This document shows positions 27,288 to 34,993 of a DNA stretch of 64,000 bases, in pieces. The DNA lies in the NCBI GenBank assembly GCA_050173345.1, contig JBFXKW010000001.1:372001-436000 (forward strand), written 5' to 3'. Under the pieces are notes generated by a model. The model was not told the origin of the DNA, ran no database searches, and saw only the letters and a list, made by a program, of their open reading frames with translations. The first letter of the stretch is position 1. Each line of letters opens with the position of its first letter. This DNA comes from SHWC01 sp050173345 (GTDB taxonomy: Bacteria > Pseudomonadota > Alphaproteobacteria > UBA828). Both the position numbers and the translations under genes were made by a program.

Positions 27288-29624
27288 ATGGCGAAATTCG
27301 GGATGAGCCAGCCGGTGCGGCGGGTCGAGGACGACCGGCTGGTCCAGGGCGCCGGGCGCTATCTGGACGATGTGCGGCTGGAGAACACGGCCGCGGCGGT
27401 CATGGTCCGCTCCCCCCACGCCCATGCCCGGATCAAGGCGATCGACACGGCGGCGGCCGAGCAGTCGCCCGGCGTGCTCCTCGTGCTGACCGCGAAGGAC
27501 GCCGCAGGCGCGGGCATCCAGCCGCTCGCCTGCCTCATCCCGATCAAGAACCGCGACGGCACGAGCCGCGCCGACCCGAAGCACCATGTGCTCGCGGCCG
27601 ACCTGGTCAAGCATGTCGGCGACGGCGTCGCCATGGTGGTCGCCGAGACGGTCGACCAGGCCAGGGACGCGGCGGAGCTGATCGAGGTCGACTACGAGAT
27701 CCTGCCCGCCGTCACCGACCTCGCGACCGCGCTCGACCCGGACGCGCCCAAGGCCTGGCCCGAGTTCGGCAGCAATCTCTGCTTCGACTGGGAGAGCGGC
27801 GACCGGCAGGCGACCGATGCCGCCTTCGCCAAGGCGGCACACAAGGTCAAGGTCAAGCTCGTCAACAACCGCATCGTGGTCAACTCGATGGAGACGCGTG
27901 GCGCAATCGGCGACTACGACGGGAAGGACGAGCGCTACACGCTCTATTGCTCGACCCAGGGCTCGCACCTCCACCAGAAGCTGATCGCGGCGCAGCTCGG
28001 CATCGACAAGTCCAAGCTCCGCGTCATCACGCCGGATGTCGGCGGCGGCTTCGGCATGAAGATCTTCATGTACGCGGAATACCCGCTGGTGCTGCTGGCC
28101 GCGAAGCGGCTGGGCCGCCCAGTCAAGTGGGTCTCCGACCGCAGCGACGCGTTCGTCAGCGACACGCAGGGGCGTGACAACCTGACCGAGGCCGAGCTCG
28201 CGCTCGACAAGGACGGCCGCTTCCTCGCCATGCGCCACACCACGCTCGCCAACATGGGCGCCTATCTCTCGACCTTCGCGCCGTTCATCCCGACCACGGC
28301 CGGCACCCGCATCCTGCCGACCGTCTACACCGCACCCGTCGTCTACACGCAGATCAAGGGCGTGCTCACCAACACGACCCCGGTGGACGCCTATCGCGGC
28401 GCCGGCCGGCCGGAGAACGTCTACCTGCTCGAGCGGCTGGTCGATGTCGCGGCGGCCGAGCTCGGCCTGCCGCGCGACGAAATCCGGCGGCGGAACTTCA
28501 TCCCCGAATCCGCCATGCCCTACAAGACCCCGCTCGGCCAGACCATCGACAGCGGCAACTTCGCGTATAATCTCCAAGAAGCGCTACAAAAGGCTGATTG
28601 GGCAGGCTTTCAGGCCCGTCGCACCGAGGCGGCCAAGCGCGGCAGGCTGCGCGGCATCGGGATCGCCTACTACATGGAGGTCTGTTCGGGCGGCGACGAC
28701 GAGACCACCGAAGTCCGCTTCGAGCCCTCGGGCGACGTGACCGTCTTGATCGGCACGCAGTCGAACGGCCAGGGCCACCAGACCGCCTATGCGCAGATCG
28801 TTGCCGAGAAGCTCGGCGTGCCGTTCGAATCGATCCGCGTCGTGCAGGGCGATACCGACGTGGTGGCGACCGGCAACGGCACCGGCGGCTCGCGCTCGAT
28901 CCCGGTCGGCGGCTCCGCGGTGCTGCGCGCCGCCGAGGCGGTGCTCGAGAAGGGCAAGGCACTCGCCGCGCATCGCCTGGAGGCGGCGCCGCGCGACCTC
29001 GAATTCGTCGACGGCTCGTTCCGCATTGTCGGCACCGACCGCAGCATCGGCCTGGTCGAGCTTTCCAAGATCGCGCGCGACCCCGGCGCGCTGCCCGAGG
29101 GCATGGAGCCGGGCCTCGACCAGTCTGGCAACTTCCAGCCGCCGTCCAACACCTTCCCGAACGGCTGCCACATCTGCGAGATCGAGGTCGACCCCGAGAC
29201 CGGCGAGGTCGAGATCATGCGCTTCGTCGCGGTCGATGATTTCGGCAAGATCCTCAACCCCATGATGGCGGCCGGCCAGGTCCATGGCGGCGTCGCGCAG
29301 GGCGTCGGCCAAGCCCTGCTCGAACACTCGATCTACGATCCGTCCTCGGGCCAGCTCGTCACCGGCTCGTTCATGGACTACGCCATGCCGCGCGCCGACG
29401 ATCTGAGCGCGGTTGAGTTCAACTACAACGAGTTCCCCTGCACCACCAACCCGATCGGCGCCAAGGGCGCGGGCGAGGCCGGCTGCCTCGGCGCGCCGCC
29501 GGCGGTGATCAGCGCGATCTGCGACGCGCTCAGGGACTATGGCGTGACACACATCGACATGCCGGCGACGCCGCAGTCGATCTGGCGCGCGATCAACGGC
29601 GGCGCCAAGAAGGCGGCCGACTAG
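27288..29624 (+). CDS. Xanthine dehydrogenase-family molybdopterin-binding subunit (form II CO dehydrogenase-like)
   Basis: ATG at 27288 after GGAGGGAAGC gives 778 residues, full length for a molybdenum hydroxylase large subunit. It shows VGGGFGMKIFMYAEYP, AYRGAGRPENVY where true CoxL has an AYRCSFR-type active-site loop, GTGGSRSIPVGGSAVL, and the catalytic Glu region KGAGEAGCLGAPP. Such enzymes hydroxylate aldehydes, N-heterocycles or related compounds and transfer electrons through a [2Fe-2S] and a FAD subunit. Neither subunit is adjacent, so partners must be elsewhere. The substrate is unknown; CO oxidation is unlikely given the loop. Confidence 0.87.
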   Translation: MAKFGMSQPVRRVEDDRLVQGAGRYLDDVRLENTAAAVMVRSPHAHARIKAIDTAAAEQSPGVLLVLTAKDAAGAGIQPLACLIPIKNRDGTSRADPKHHVLAADLVKHVGDGVAMVVAETVDQARDAAELIEVDYEILPAVTDLATALDPDAPKAWPEFGSNLCFDWESGDRQATDAAFAKAAHKVKVKLVNNRIVVNSMETRGAIGDYDGKDERYTLYCSTQGSHLHQKLIAAQLGIDKSKLRVITPDVGGGFGMKIFMYAEYPLVLLAAKRLGRPVKWVSDRSDAFVSDTQGRDNLTEAELALDKDGRFLAMRHTTLANMGAYLSTFAPFIPTTAGTRILPTVYTAPVVYTQIKGVLTNTTPVDAYRGAGRPENVYLLERLVDVAAAELGLPRDEIRRRNFIPESAMPYKTPLGQTIDSGNFAYNLQEALQKADWAGFQARRTEAAKRGRLRGIGIAYYMEVCSGGDDETTEVRFEPSGDVTVLIGTQSNGQGHQTAYAQIVAEKLGVPFESIRVVQGDTDVVATGNGTGGSRSIPVGGSAVLRAAEAVLEKGKALAAHRLEAAPRDLEFVDGSFRIVGTDRSIGLVELSKIARDPGALPEGMEPGLDQSGNFQPPSNTFPNGCHICEIEVDPETGEVEIMRFVAVDDFGKILNPMMAAGQVHGGVAQGVGQALLEHSIYDPSSGQLVTGSFMDYAMPRADDLSAVEFNYNEFPCTTNPIGAKGAGEAGCLGAPPAVISAICDALRDYGVTHIDMPATPQSIWRAINGGAKKAAD

Positions 29625-29676
29625 CGTCAAGCGTGCCTCCTGCTCTAGACTGGCGGGCCAGAGAGAGGGGTCCGCC

Positions 29677-30588
29677 ATGCGACCGGAGAGCATCCTCGCG
29701 CACCCGCCGAAGCGGCTAAGCGAGGCGCAGCGCCGTTTCTATTTCGAGCAGGGCTATCTGCACCTGCCCGGCTTCCTCGATGCGGCCTGGCTCGGCAGGC
29801 TGATCGCCACGATGCAGGCGTTCGTCGACGAAAGCCGCGCGTGCACGCGCTCCGACGACAAGTTCGATCTCGAAACGGGCCACAGCGCCGCGACGCCGCG
29901 CCTGCGCCGGCTCAACCAGCCGGTCGCGCATCATCCGACGTTCTGGGAGCTGGTTTCAGATTCGCCGGTCACCGACATCGCGGAAGACCTGCTCGGGCCG
30001 GACGTCAAGTTCCACCACTCCAAGCTCAACTTCAAATGGTCGGGCGGCGGGCAGGAGGTCAAGTGGCACCAGGACAAGCCGTTCTGGCCGCACACCAATG
30101 ACAGCGTGCTGACCATCGGCGTCTATCTCGCCGAGGTGGACGAGACCATGGGGCCGATGGGCGTGGTGCCCGGCAGCCACCGGCGCGAGCTGTTCAGCCT
30201 CTACGACGAGCACCGGGTCTGGACCGGCGCCATCGGCCCGAATGAGATCGGCCGCGCCGCGGTCGAGAGCGCGGTCTACCTGCAGGGCCCGGCCGGCACG
30301 GTCACGGTGCACAACTATCGCGCGGTGCACGGCTCGCGGCCGAACCGGCACCCGACGCGCGCGCGTCCCCTGCTGCTGCAGGCCTATTCGTCCGCCGACG
30401 CCCTGCCGGTCGTACCCTATGTCATGCCATGCCGCTATGACGGCGCGATCGTGCGCGGCGAACCGGCCCGCACCATCGAGTTCGACGGCGGGCGCTGCGA
30501 GGCGCCGCCCGACTGGTCCGGCGGCTACACCTCGATCTTCGCCTTGCAGCAGGGCGAGGCCGCCGCGGCCGCCTTCTATCGCGGCTGA
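29677..30588 (+). CDS. Phytanoyl-CoA dioxygenase (PhyH) family protein A
   Basis: The 303-residue protein belongs to the Fe(II)/2-oxoglutarate oxygenases. The facial triad is His131 and Asp133 in VKWHQDKPFWPHT with His218 in NYRAVHGS. GVVPGSHRRELFS is the usual strand after the first ligands. Family members hydroxylate or halogenate unactivated carbon in lipids, amino acids or small natural products. It opens a three-gene unit: the TIM-barrel gene follows after 16 bases and a second PhyH-family gene overlaps that one. The substrate is unknown. Confidence 0.87.
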   Translation: MRPESILAHPPKRLSEAQRRFYFEQGYLHLPGFLDAAWLGRLIATMQAFVDESRACTRSDDKFDLETGHSAATPRLRRLNQPVAHHPTFWELVSDSPVTDIAEDLLGPDVKFHHSKLNFKWSGGGQEVKWHQDKPFWPHTNDSVLTIGVYLAEVDETMGPMGVVPGSHRRELFSLYDEHRVWTGAIGPNEIGRAAVESAVYLQGPAGTVTVHNYRAVHGSRPNRHPTRARPLLLQAYSSADALPVVPYVMPCRYDGAIVRGEPARTIEFDGGRCEAPPDWSGGYTSIFALQQGEAAAAAFYRG

Positions 30589-30604
30589 AGCTCAGGGCGC
30601 GGCC

Positions 30605-31633
30605 ATGCCTGAGCTCCTGTTCGGCATCACGCAGCTCAACGTGCTGCACAACGACTTCGAGCCCGCGCCCGACATCGACACGACGTTCCGCATGGTCAGG
30701 GAGGCCAGCGTCTTCGACTATCTGGACAAGACGCCGCCGGAGGAGGACCTGCCCGCCTATCTCAAGGCGAGCGAGAAATACGGCGTGCCGGTGCTCGCCG
30801 GCGGCTGGTTCTACACGATCGGCCGGGACGAGGCGCTGATCGAGCGGAACCTCAGATTGGCGCAGGCGCTCGGCTCGCGCGTGCACAACGTGCAGGTGCT
30901 GGCCGACCACGCGGCGGGCCGTCCGGTCACTGACGACGAGGTCGCCGAATGGTACCTGCGGGCGCGCGACATCGGGCTGCCGCTCGGCGTCGAGCCCTGC
31001 TTCGAGGTCCACGTCAACATGTGGTCGGAGGATTTCCGCCGCGTCGAGCGCGTGGCCAAGCTGGTCGAGGCGCGCGGCGTGCCCTTCCGCATGACGCTCG
31101 ACCATTCGCACGTGATCTTCAAGATCGACAACCCGGCCGAACAGGAAATCGGCGATATCAGGGGCGACGTCGAGGCGGGCCGCCTGGTGCTCGACCCGAG
31201 GAAGCCGGGCGCCGTGACCGACCGCTGGATCGAGGCCGGCTATGTCCGCCACGCCCATGCGCGCGCCGCCGTGCCCAGCAACCCGAGGAACAGCTTCCAT
31301 CGCTACGATGACGGCCGGCCGGGCCGCGGCATCCAGTATCCCTGGCTGCGTCCCGCGCCCGGCGCGTGGTTCGACGCCTGGGACGAGAGCCTGCTCGAAC
31401 CGTGGAAGGAGGTCGTGCGCCGCCTGTTCCGCTATCACGCGACGCACCCCGAGAGCCCGCTCGGCCAGGTTTCGACCGAGTTCATCAGCAGGCCGGACTA
31501 TGGTGCGGGCTGCCGCTACTCGATGTTCGAGCAGGGCGTCGCCTGCGCCGGGTGGCTCAGGGCGTTGTGGCGCGACAGCCTCGCCGCCGCGAACGCCACG
31601 CCGAAGCCTGAACCGATGGGAGCCAAGGCATGA
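30605..31633 (+). CDS. Sugar isomerase/endonuclease-IV-like TIM-barrel protein
   Basis: ATG at 30605 gives 342 residues. Barrel strands with acidic or His residues at their ends are visible: VPVLAGGWF, LPLGVEPCFEVH, VPFRMTLDHSHVIF and VSTEFI. Glu, Asp and His at these points match the metal site of xylose-isomerase-like TIM barrels. A tail follows (DYGAGCRYSMFEQGVACAGW). It is probably a metal-dependent isomerase, epimerase or lyase on a polar substrate. It is coupled to the next gene by ATGA and sits between two oxygenases, so it likely handles a precursor or product of their reactions. Confidence 0.7.
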   Translation: MPELLFGITQLNVLHNDFEPAPDIDTTFRMVREASVFDYLDKTPPEEDLPAYLKASEKYGVPVLAGGWFYTIGRDEALIERNLRLAQALGSRVHNVQVLADHAAGRPVTDDEVAEWYLRARDIGLPLGVEPCFEVHVNMWSEDFRRVERVAKLVEARGVPFRMTLDHSHVIFKIDNPAEQEIGDIRGDVEAGRLVLDPRKPGAVTDRWIEAGYVRHAHARAAVPSNPRNSFHRYDDGRPGRGIQYPWLRPAPGAWFDAWDESLLEPWKEVVRRLFRYHATHPESPLGQVSTEFISRPDYGAGCRYSMFEQGVACAGWLRALWRDSLAAANATPKPEPMGAKA

Positions 31634-32460
31634 CCGCAACCGCGACGGCGGCACGGAGCGCGCTCACCCCGTCCGAGATCGAGACCTATCGGCGGGACGG
31701 CCTGGTCAAGCCCAGTCGCCGCCTGACCGAGGCGCAGTTCGCGGCGCTCCATGACGGCATGGAGCGGCTGCTCCGCGCGCGCCCGGAGATGACGCCGGAC
31801 TTCCTGCCCCTGCCCCACATCCCCTGGGCGGACATGGCCGAGGCGCGCGAGATCGCCAAGGTCTTCTTCGACGCCGCGACCTCGCCGGCATTGCTCGATT
31901 TGGTCGAGGCCGTGATCGGCCCGGACATCGTGTTCTGGACCTCGGCACTGTTCTGCAAGCGGGCGGGCGTCGGCGCCCGCGTGCCCTGGCACCAGGACGG
32001 CGAGTATTGGCCGATCCGCCCGCCGGCCACCGTCACGATGTGGATCGCGCTCGACCGGGTCGACCGCGGGAACGGCGCGATGCAGTGGGTGCCGGGCTCG
32101 CACCGCTTGGGTTACTTCAAGCACAAGAACGTTGCCAACCCGAAGTTTGCGCTCGACAACGAGATCGACGATCCGCGCTTCGATCCCGCCCAAGCGCGCT
32201 ACAACGAGCTCGAGCCGGGTGAGCTTTCGCTCCACGACGTGCTGCTCGTGCACGGCTCGGAGCCGAACACCTCGTCGCGCCGGCGCGCCGGCATCACCTT
32301 CCGCTACATGCCCTCGGCCTCGCACTTCGACCGCGCCATGAACGTGACCAACGCATCGAGCATCGTGCCGGTCGAGTTCACCCAGCGCCCGATCTGGCTG
32401 GTCCGCGGCGTCGACCGCTGCGGCAAAAACGACTTCACGACCGGCCATTGGTGGGAATAG
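31630..32460 (+). CDS. Phytanoyl-CoA dioxygenase (PhyH) family protein B
   Basis: The 276-residue protein starts in a four-base overlap with the TIM-barrel gene. It has the triad His121 and Asp123 (VPWHQDGEYWPIR) and His208 (LLVHGSEPN), with Arg residues in SSRRRAGITFRYMP placed to bind 2-oxoglutarate. The core strand is MQWVPGSHRLGYF. It is only distantly similar to protein A of the same operon, so the two probably act on different substrates or positions rather than being a recent duplication. A palindromic repeat follows the stop. Confidence 0.87.
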   Translation: MTATATAARSALTPSEIETYRRDGLVKPSRRLTEAQFAALHDGMERLLRARPEMTPDFLPLPHIPWADMAEAREIAKVFFDAATSPALLDLVEAVIGPDIVFWTSALFCKRAGVGARVPWHQDGEYWPIRPPATVTMWIALDRVDRGNGAMQWVPGSHRLGYFKHKNVANPKFALDNEIDDPRFDPAQARYNELEPGELSLHDVLLVHGSEPNTSSRRRAGITFRYMPSASHFDRAMNVTNASSIVPVEFTQRPIWLVRGVDRCGKNDFTTGHWWE

Positions 32461-32489
32461 CGCGCCTGCCCGCCCTGCTCTTCTCTTAT

Positions 32490-32625
32490 CGTCATGCCCC
32501 GCGCCGGCGGGGCATCCAGGAGAGGCGGCATCCCCCTTTTCGTCATTGCCGGGCTTGACCCGGCAATCCATCGGGCAGCGGACTCGTTGCAATCATGGAT
32601 GCCCGGGTCAAGCCCGGGCATGACG
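32490..32625. repeat. Palindromic dispersed repeat, copy 3
   Basis: Three hairpin units in series: TGCCCCG-CGCCG-GCGGGGCA-like (from 32494), TGCCGGG-CTTGA-CCCGGCA (from 32547) and TGCCCGG-GTCAAG-CCCGGGCA (from 32599), each with CGTCAT, GGCATCC or CATGACG borders. The spacer between the second and third unit (ATCGGGCAGCGGACTCGTTG) matches copy 2 almost exactly. Confidence 0.82.
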
Positions 32626-32650
32626 AAGAAAGAGCGCGCTCCACCTTCTC

Positions 32651-32683
32651 AAAAAGAAAATGGGCGGGGATCGCTCCCCGCCC
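32651..32683 (-). terminator. Rho-independent terminator of the solute-binding protein gene
   Basis: On the minus strand a perfect 9-bp stem GGGCGGGGA-GCGA-TCCCCGCCC is followed by ATTTTCTTTTT. It lies 40 bases beyond the solute-binding protein stop and is the clearest intrinsic terminator in the window. Confidence 0.9.
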
Positions 32684-32723
32684 GTGATTGTTCTTATCGT
32701 TGTCCTCCCAGACTGAGCCGTAT

Positions 32724-34328
32724 TCAAGCCTTGTCGACCAGGTCGGGCCAGGTGGCCTGATAGGCGTTGATCGCGCCGACCAGCTTGTCGCCGCCCTTCT
32801 TCTTGATCAGCTTGCGCCATTCCTCGGCGGTGTCCTTCATCGCCTGCTCGGCGGTCTTCTGCCCGGTGGTCGCCGCGACCAGGTTCTCGTCCAGCGCGTT
32901 GTGGAACGCCTGGGCGCCGGCGACGTTGAGCGATGGCACGCCGCGCGCCACGTCGCCCTGCATGGTCGGCAGGTGGTAGCCCTTGTATGACTGCTCCACC
33001 AGCGGATCCGTGAAGTTGGCGAGCTGGAACGGATCGTAGTAGCCGGCCGGGTTGCCGGTCATCCAGGTGTAGGTCCGGGTCGAGCCGAGCCACTGGGTGA
33101 ACAGCCATGCCGCCTCGGGGAACTTGGACTGGGTCGAGACGCCGGCGATCGCGCTGTACCAGAGCACCGAGCGGCGCACCAGGCCGTCGCCCTGCTTGCG
33201 GCCGGGCGGCAGCGCCGAGATCAGCTTGCCGCCGACCTTGGTGCCGGGGTTGTCGAGGAATTTCGGCATGTTCGAGAAGGCGCAGGTCATCGCGGCGCCG
33301 CCCTCGCCCATATTGCCGTACTGCTCGGGCCAGCTCCAGGAGACGGCGTCCTTCGAGTGCCATTTCAGGCTGTCGACGTATTCCTGCGCCGCCTTGACGC
33401 CGGCCTCGCCGTCGATCAGCGGGTTGCCCGCATCGTCGAACAGGAACTGGTTGGGCGAGCCCAAGGTGGCGTAACGCTGATACCAGTTGGTGTAGCCCCA
33501 GCCCTGGTTGCGCAGGTCGGTGCAGCCGAGCAGGCCCTGGTCCGGCCGGTTGAAGAACTCGGCGGTCTGGTCAAGCTGCTCATAGGTCTGCGGGTAGTCC
33601 AGCTCGTAGCCGTATTTCGCCTTGAAGTTCTTGCGCTCGTCCTCGTTCTCGAACAGGTCGCGCCGGTAGACCCAGCACTGATAGTCGCCGTCGAGCGACA
33701 CCGCATAGCGGTGGCCGTCATAATAGGTGAGCTGGCGCACGCCGCGCTCGCCGCCGACATAGCCGCGCTCGGGATCGTCGAAGTCGGGCTTGTGGGCCGC
33801 GGCGAAATCGTCGCAATTGACCAGCGCGCCGGCCTCCACCAAGTCGCCGAGCGAGTTCCACGGCATGGTGTAGACGTCGTAGGCGGCCTCCTGGGCCGTC
33901 ACGTCGCGCAGGATCTTGGTGAACTCCTCGCCGGTCGCGACGGTGATGAATTCGAGCTTCACGCCCGAATCGCGCTCCCAGACCTGCTGCACCGTGTCGG
34001 CGCCCTCGGGGAACGACTTGACGAGCTGGCCGATCGCGCCATCGAGAATCATCATGATGAGCTTATCGGGCGCCTTGCCGGCGGCCTTGAGCGCCTTGAT
34101 GCCCTCGATCGCACGGCCTTCGGACATGTCGCCGTTGTATTGATAGCGCTCGGCGCCGGCAAAGCCGGTCGGCCCGCCGGTCATGCCCGGCGCGAGATCC
34201 GCCGCATGGGCGGGGCGGCCGATGAAGCGAGGCGCGATTCCGATCGCCGATGTCAGCGCCAGGCCCGCGGCGCCTGCCTTGAGGACGCCGCGGCGGGTCG
34301 TTCCTTTCGCAATGCGTGTTTTGGTCAT
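32724..34328 (-). CDS. Tat-exported ABC transporter substrate-binding protein (family 1)
   Basis: The 534-residue protein starts with a twin-arginine signal (TRRGVLKAGAAGLALTS, cleavage after PAHA). The mature chain has the fold pattern of large family 1 binding proteins: an N-terminal lobe with EGADTVQQVWERDSGVKLEF, WAEYDVYTMPWNSLGD-like hinge strands, and QSKFPEAAWLFTQWL near the end. These capture sugars, polyols or glycosides in the periplasm. No permease or ATPase genes adjoin it. It converges on the PhyH/TIM-barrel operon, so import of that operon's substrate is possible but unproven. A strong terminator follows. Confidence 0.85.
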   Translation of the reverse strand: MTKTRIAKGTTRRGVLKAGAAGLALTSAIGIAPRFIGRPAHAADLAPGMTGGPTGFAGAERYQYNGDMSEGRAIEGIKALKAAGKAPDKLIMMILDGAIGQLVKSFPEGADTVQQVWERDSGVKLEFITVATGEEFTKILRDVTAQEAAYDVYTMPWNSLGDLVEAGALVNCDDFAAAHKPDFDDPERGYVGGERGVRQLTYYDGHRYAVSLDGDYQCWVYRRDLFENEDERKNFKAKYGYELDYPQTYEQLDQTAEFFNRPDQGLLGCTDLRNQGWGYTNWYQRYATLGSPNQFLFDDAGNPLIDGEAGVKAAQEYVDSLKWHSKDAVSWSWPEQYGNMGEGGAAMTCAFSNMPKFLDNPGTKVGGKLISALPPGRKQGDGLVRRSVLWYSAIAGVSTQSKFPEAAWLFTQWLGSTRTYTWMTGNPAGYYDPFQLANFTDPLVEQSYKGYHLPTMQGDVARGVPSLNVAGAQAFHNALDENLVAATTGQKTAEQAMKDTAEEWRKLIKKKGGDKLVGAINAYQATWPDLVDKA

Positions 34329-34504
34329 TCGGTGGCTCCTCTCCCCGAAAGACGTGGTTTCCCAGGTCGTTTGTCGTGTTTGGTCTTGTTGTTATTGACG
34401 ACGATAACATCGGCGCCGAGGCCGTGCCAGCCCACGCCGTTCTATGGCCATGGTCGTGGCGTCGGCGCGTCCAGGCACGCTTCACCGAAACGGCACGAGA
34501 ACGC

Positions 34505-34529
34505 GGCGCCCCCGTACTTGCGGGGCACC
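34505..34529 (-). terminator. Hairpin downstream of the cold-shock gene
   Basis: On the minus strand GGTGCCCCG-CAAGTA-CGGGGGCGCC forms a strong stem with one bulge, about 20 bases after the csp stop. There is no T-tract, so it may be a 3'-end stabiliser or a factor-assisted terminator. Confidence 0.4.
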
Positions 34530-34548
34530 GGGCATCGTGCCGGCCGGC

Positions 34549-34758
34549 TTATGCCAGGATCTTCAGATTGGCGGCGGCGTTCTTGCCGTTGCGGCCGGCG
34601 CCCACGTCATATTGCAGCCGCTGCCCTTCGATCAGGGTCTTCAGGCCGGCATCCTGGACGGCGGAGATGTGTACGAAGACGTCGCCGGAGCCGTCTTCCG
34701 GTTTGATGAAGCCGTAACCCTTGGTCTCGTTGAACCACTTTACGCTGCCAGTCGCCAT
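34549..34758 (-). CDS. Cold-shock domain protein
   Basis: ATG at 34758 gives a 69-residue cold-shock domain: MATGSVKWFNETKGYGFI with RNP1 (KGYGFI) and RNP2 (DVFVHISAV) intact. A longer frame continues upstream across the tRNA gene but has no family support. CspA-type proteins melt RNA secondary structure, and some are induced by cold or growth-phase changes. A GGGGAG lies 10 bases before the start. The 113-base gap to tRNA-Glu holds a palindrome, so the leader may be structured. Confidence 0.93.
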   Translation of the reverse strand: MATGSVKWFNETKGYGFIKPEDGSGDVFVHISAVQDAGLKTLIEGQRLQYDVGAGRNGKNAAANLKILA

Positions 34759-34788
34759 CGCGAGCTTGCTCCCCATCGATAGAACGTC

Positions 34789-34807
34789 CGATCGGGCGCG
34801 CCGATCG
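34789..34807 (-). promoter_or_regulatory. Palindrome in the cold-shock gene leader
   Basis: CGATCGG-GCGCG-CCGATCG is a perfect 7-bp inverted repeat 30 bases upstream of the csp start. It could be a hairpin in the 5' UTR, as in temperature-responsive csp leaders, or a protein-binding site. Confidence 0.35.
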
Positions 34808-34871
34808 CGACGAGTCTTCCCCCACGGTGCGAAGCGGCGCCGGGCATTCTGTGTCCCGTACCGCTTCTTTT

Positions 34872-34946
34872 TGGCGTCCCCTACGGGAATTGAACCCGTA
34901 TCTCCACCTTGAAAGAGTGGTGTCCTAACCTTTAGACGAAGGGGAC
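34872..34946 (-). tRNA. tRNA-Glu (anticodon UUC)
   Basis: On the minus strand the acceptor arms GTCCCCT and AGGGGAC pair fully, followed by G and an encoded CCA (34874-34872). The anticodon arm is CCACT-CTTTCAA-GGTGG with anticodon TTC. The T arm is ACGGG-TTCAATT-CCCGT. Total length is 75 bases with CCA. It lies between recJ (47 bases upstream) and the cold-shock gene on the same strand. Confidence 0.97.
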
Positions 34947-34960
34947 GCAATACTGAGCGT

Positions 34961-34990
34961 TATCTACACGTTCGTTTGCCGTGAAATCAA
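34961..34990 (-). promoter_or_regulatory. Candidate promoter of tRNA-Glu
   Basis: On the minus strand TTGATT (34990-34985) and TAGATA (34966-34961) are 18 bases apart, and the -10 ends 14 bases before the tRNA 5' end. It fits the short gap after recJ well. Confidence 0.5.
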
Positions 34991-34993
34991 GCA

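Noticed and set aside
27288..29624. Carbon monoxide dehydrogenase CoxL
   Set aside because: The active-site loop is AYRGAGRPE rather than the AYRCSFR type, and the CoxM and CoxS subunits are absent.
30242..30604. In-frame upstream extension of the TIM-barrel gene
   Set aside because: It lies inside the first PhyH gene in another frame and reads as Arg/Ser/Pro-rich sequence; ATG 30605 starts at the conserved region.
34549..34950. 133-residue form of the cold-shock protein reaching into tRNA-Glu
   Set aside because: The extra N-terminal part would be encoded by the tRNA gene; the domain starts at MATGSVKWF (34758).
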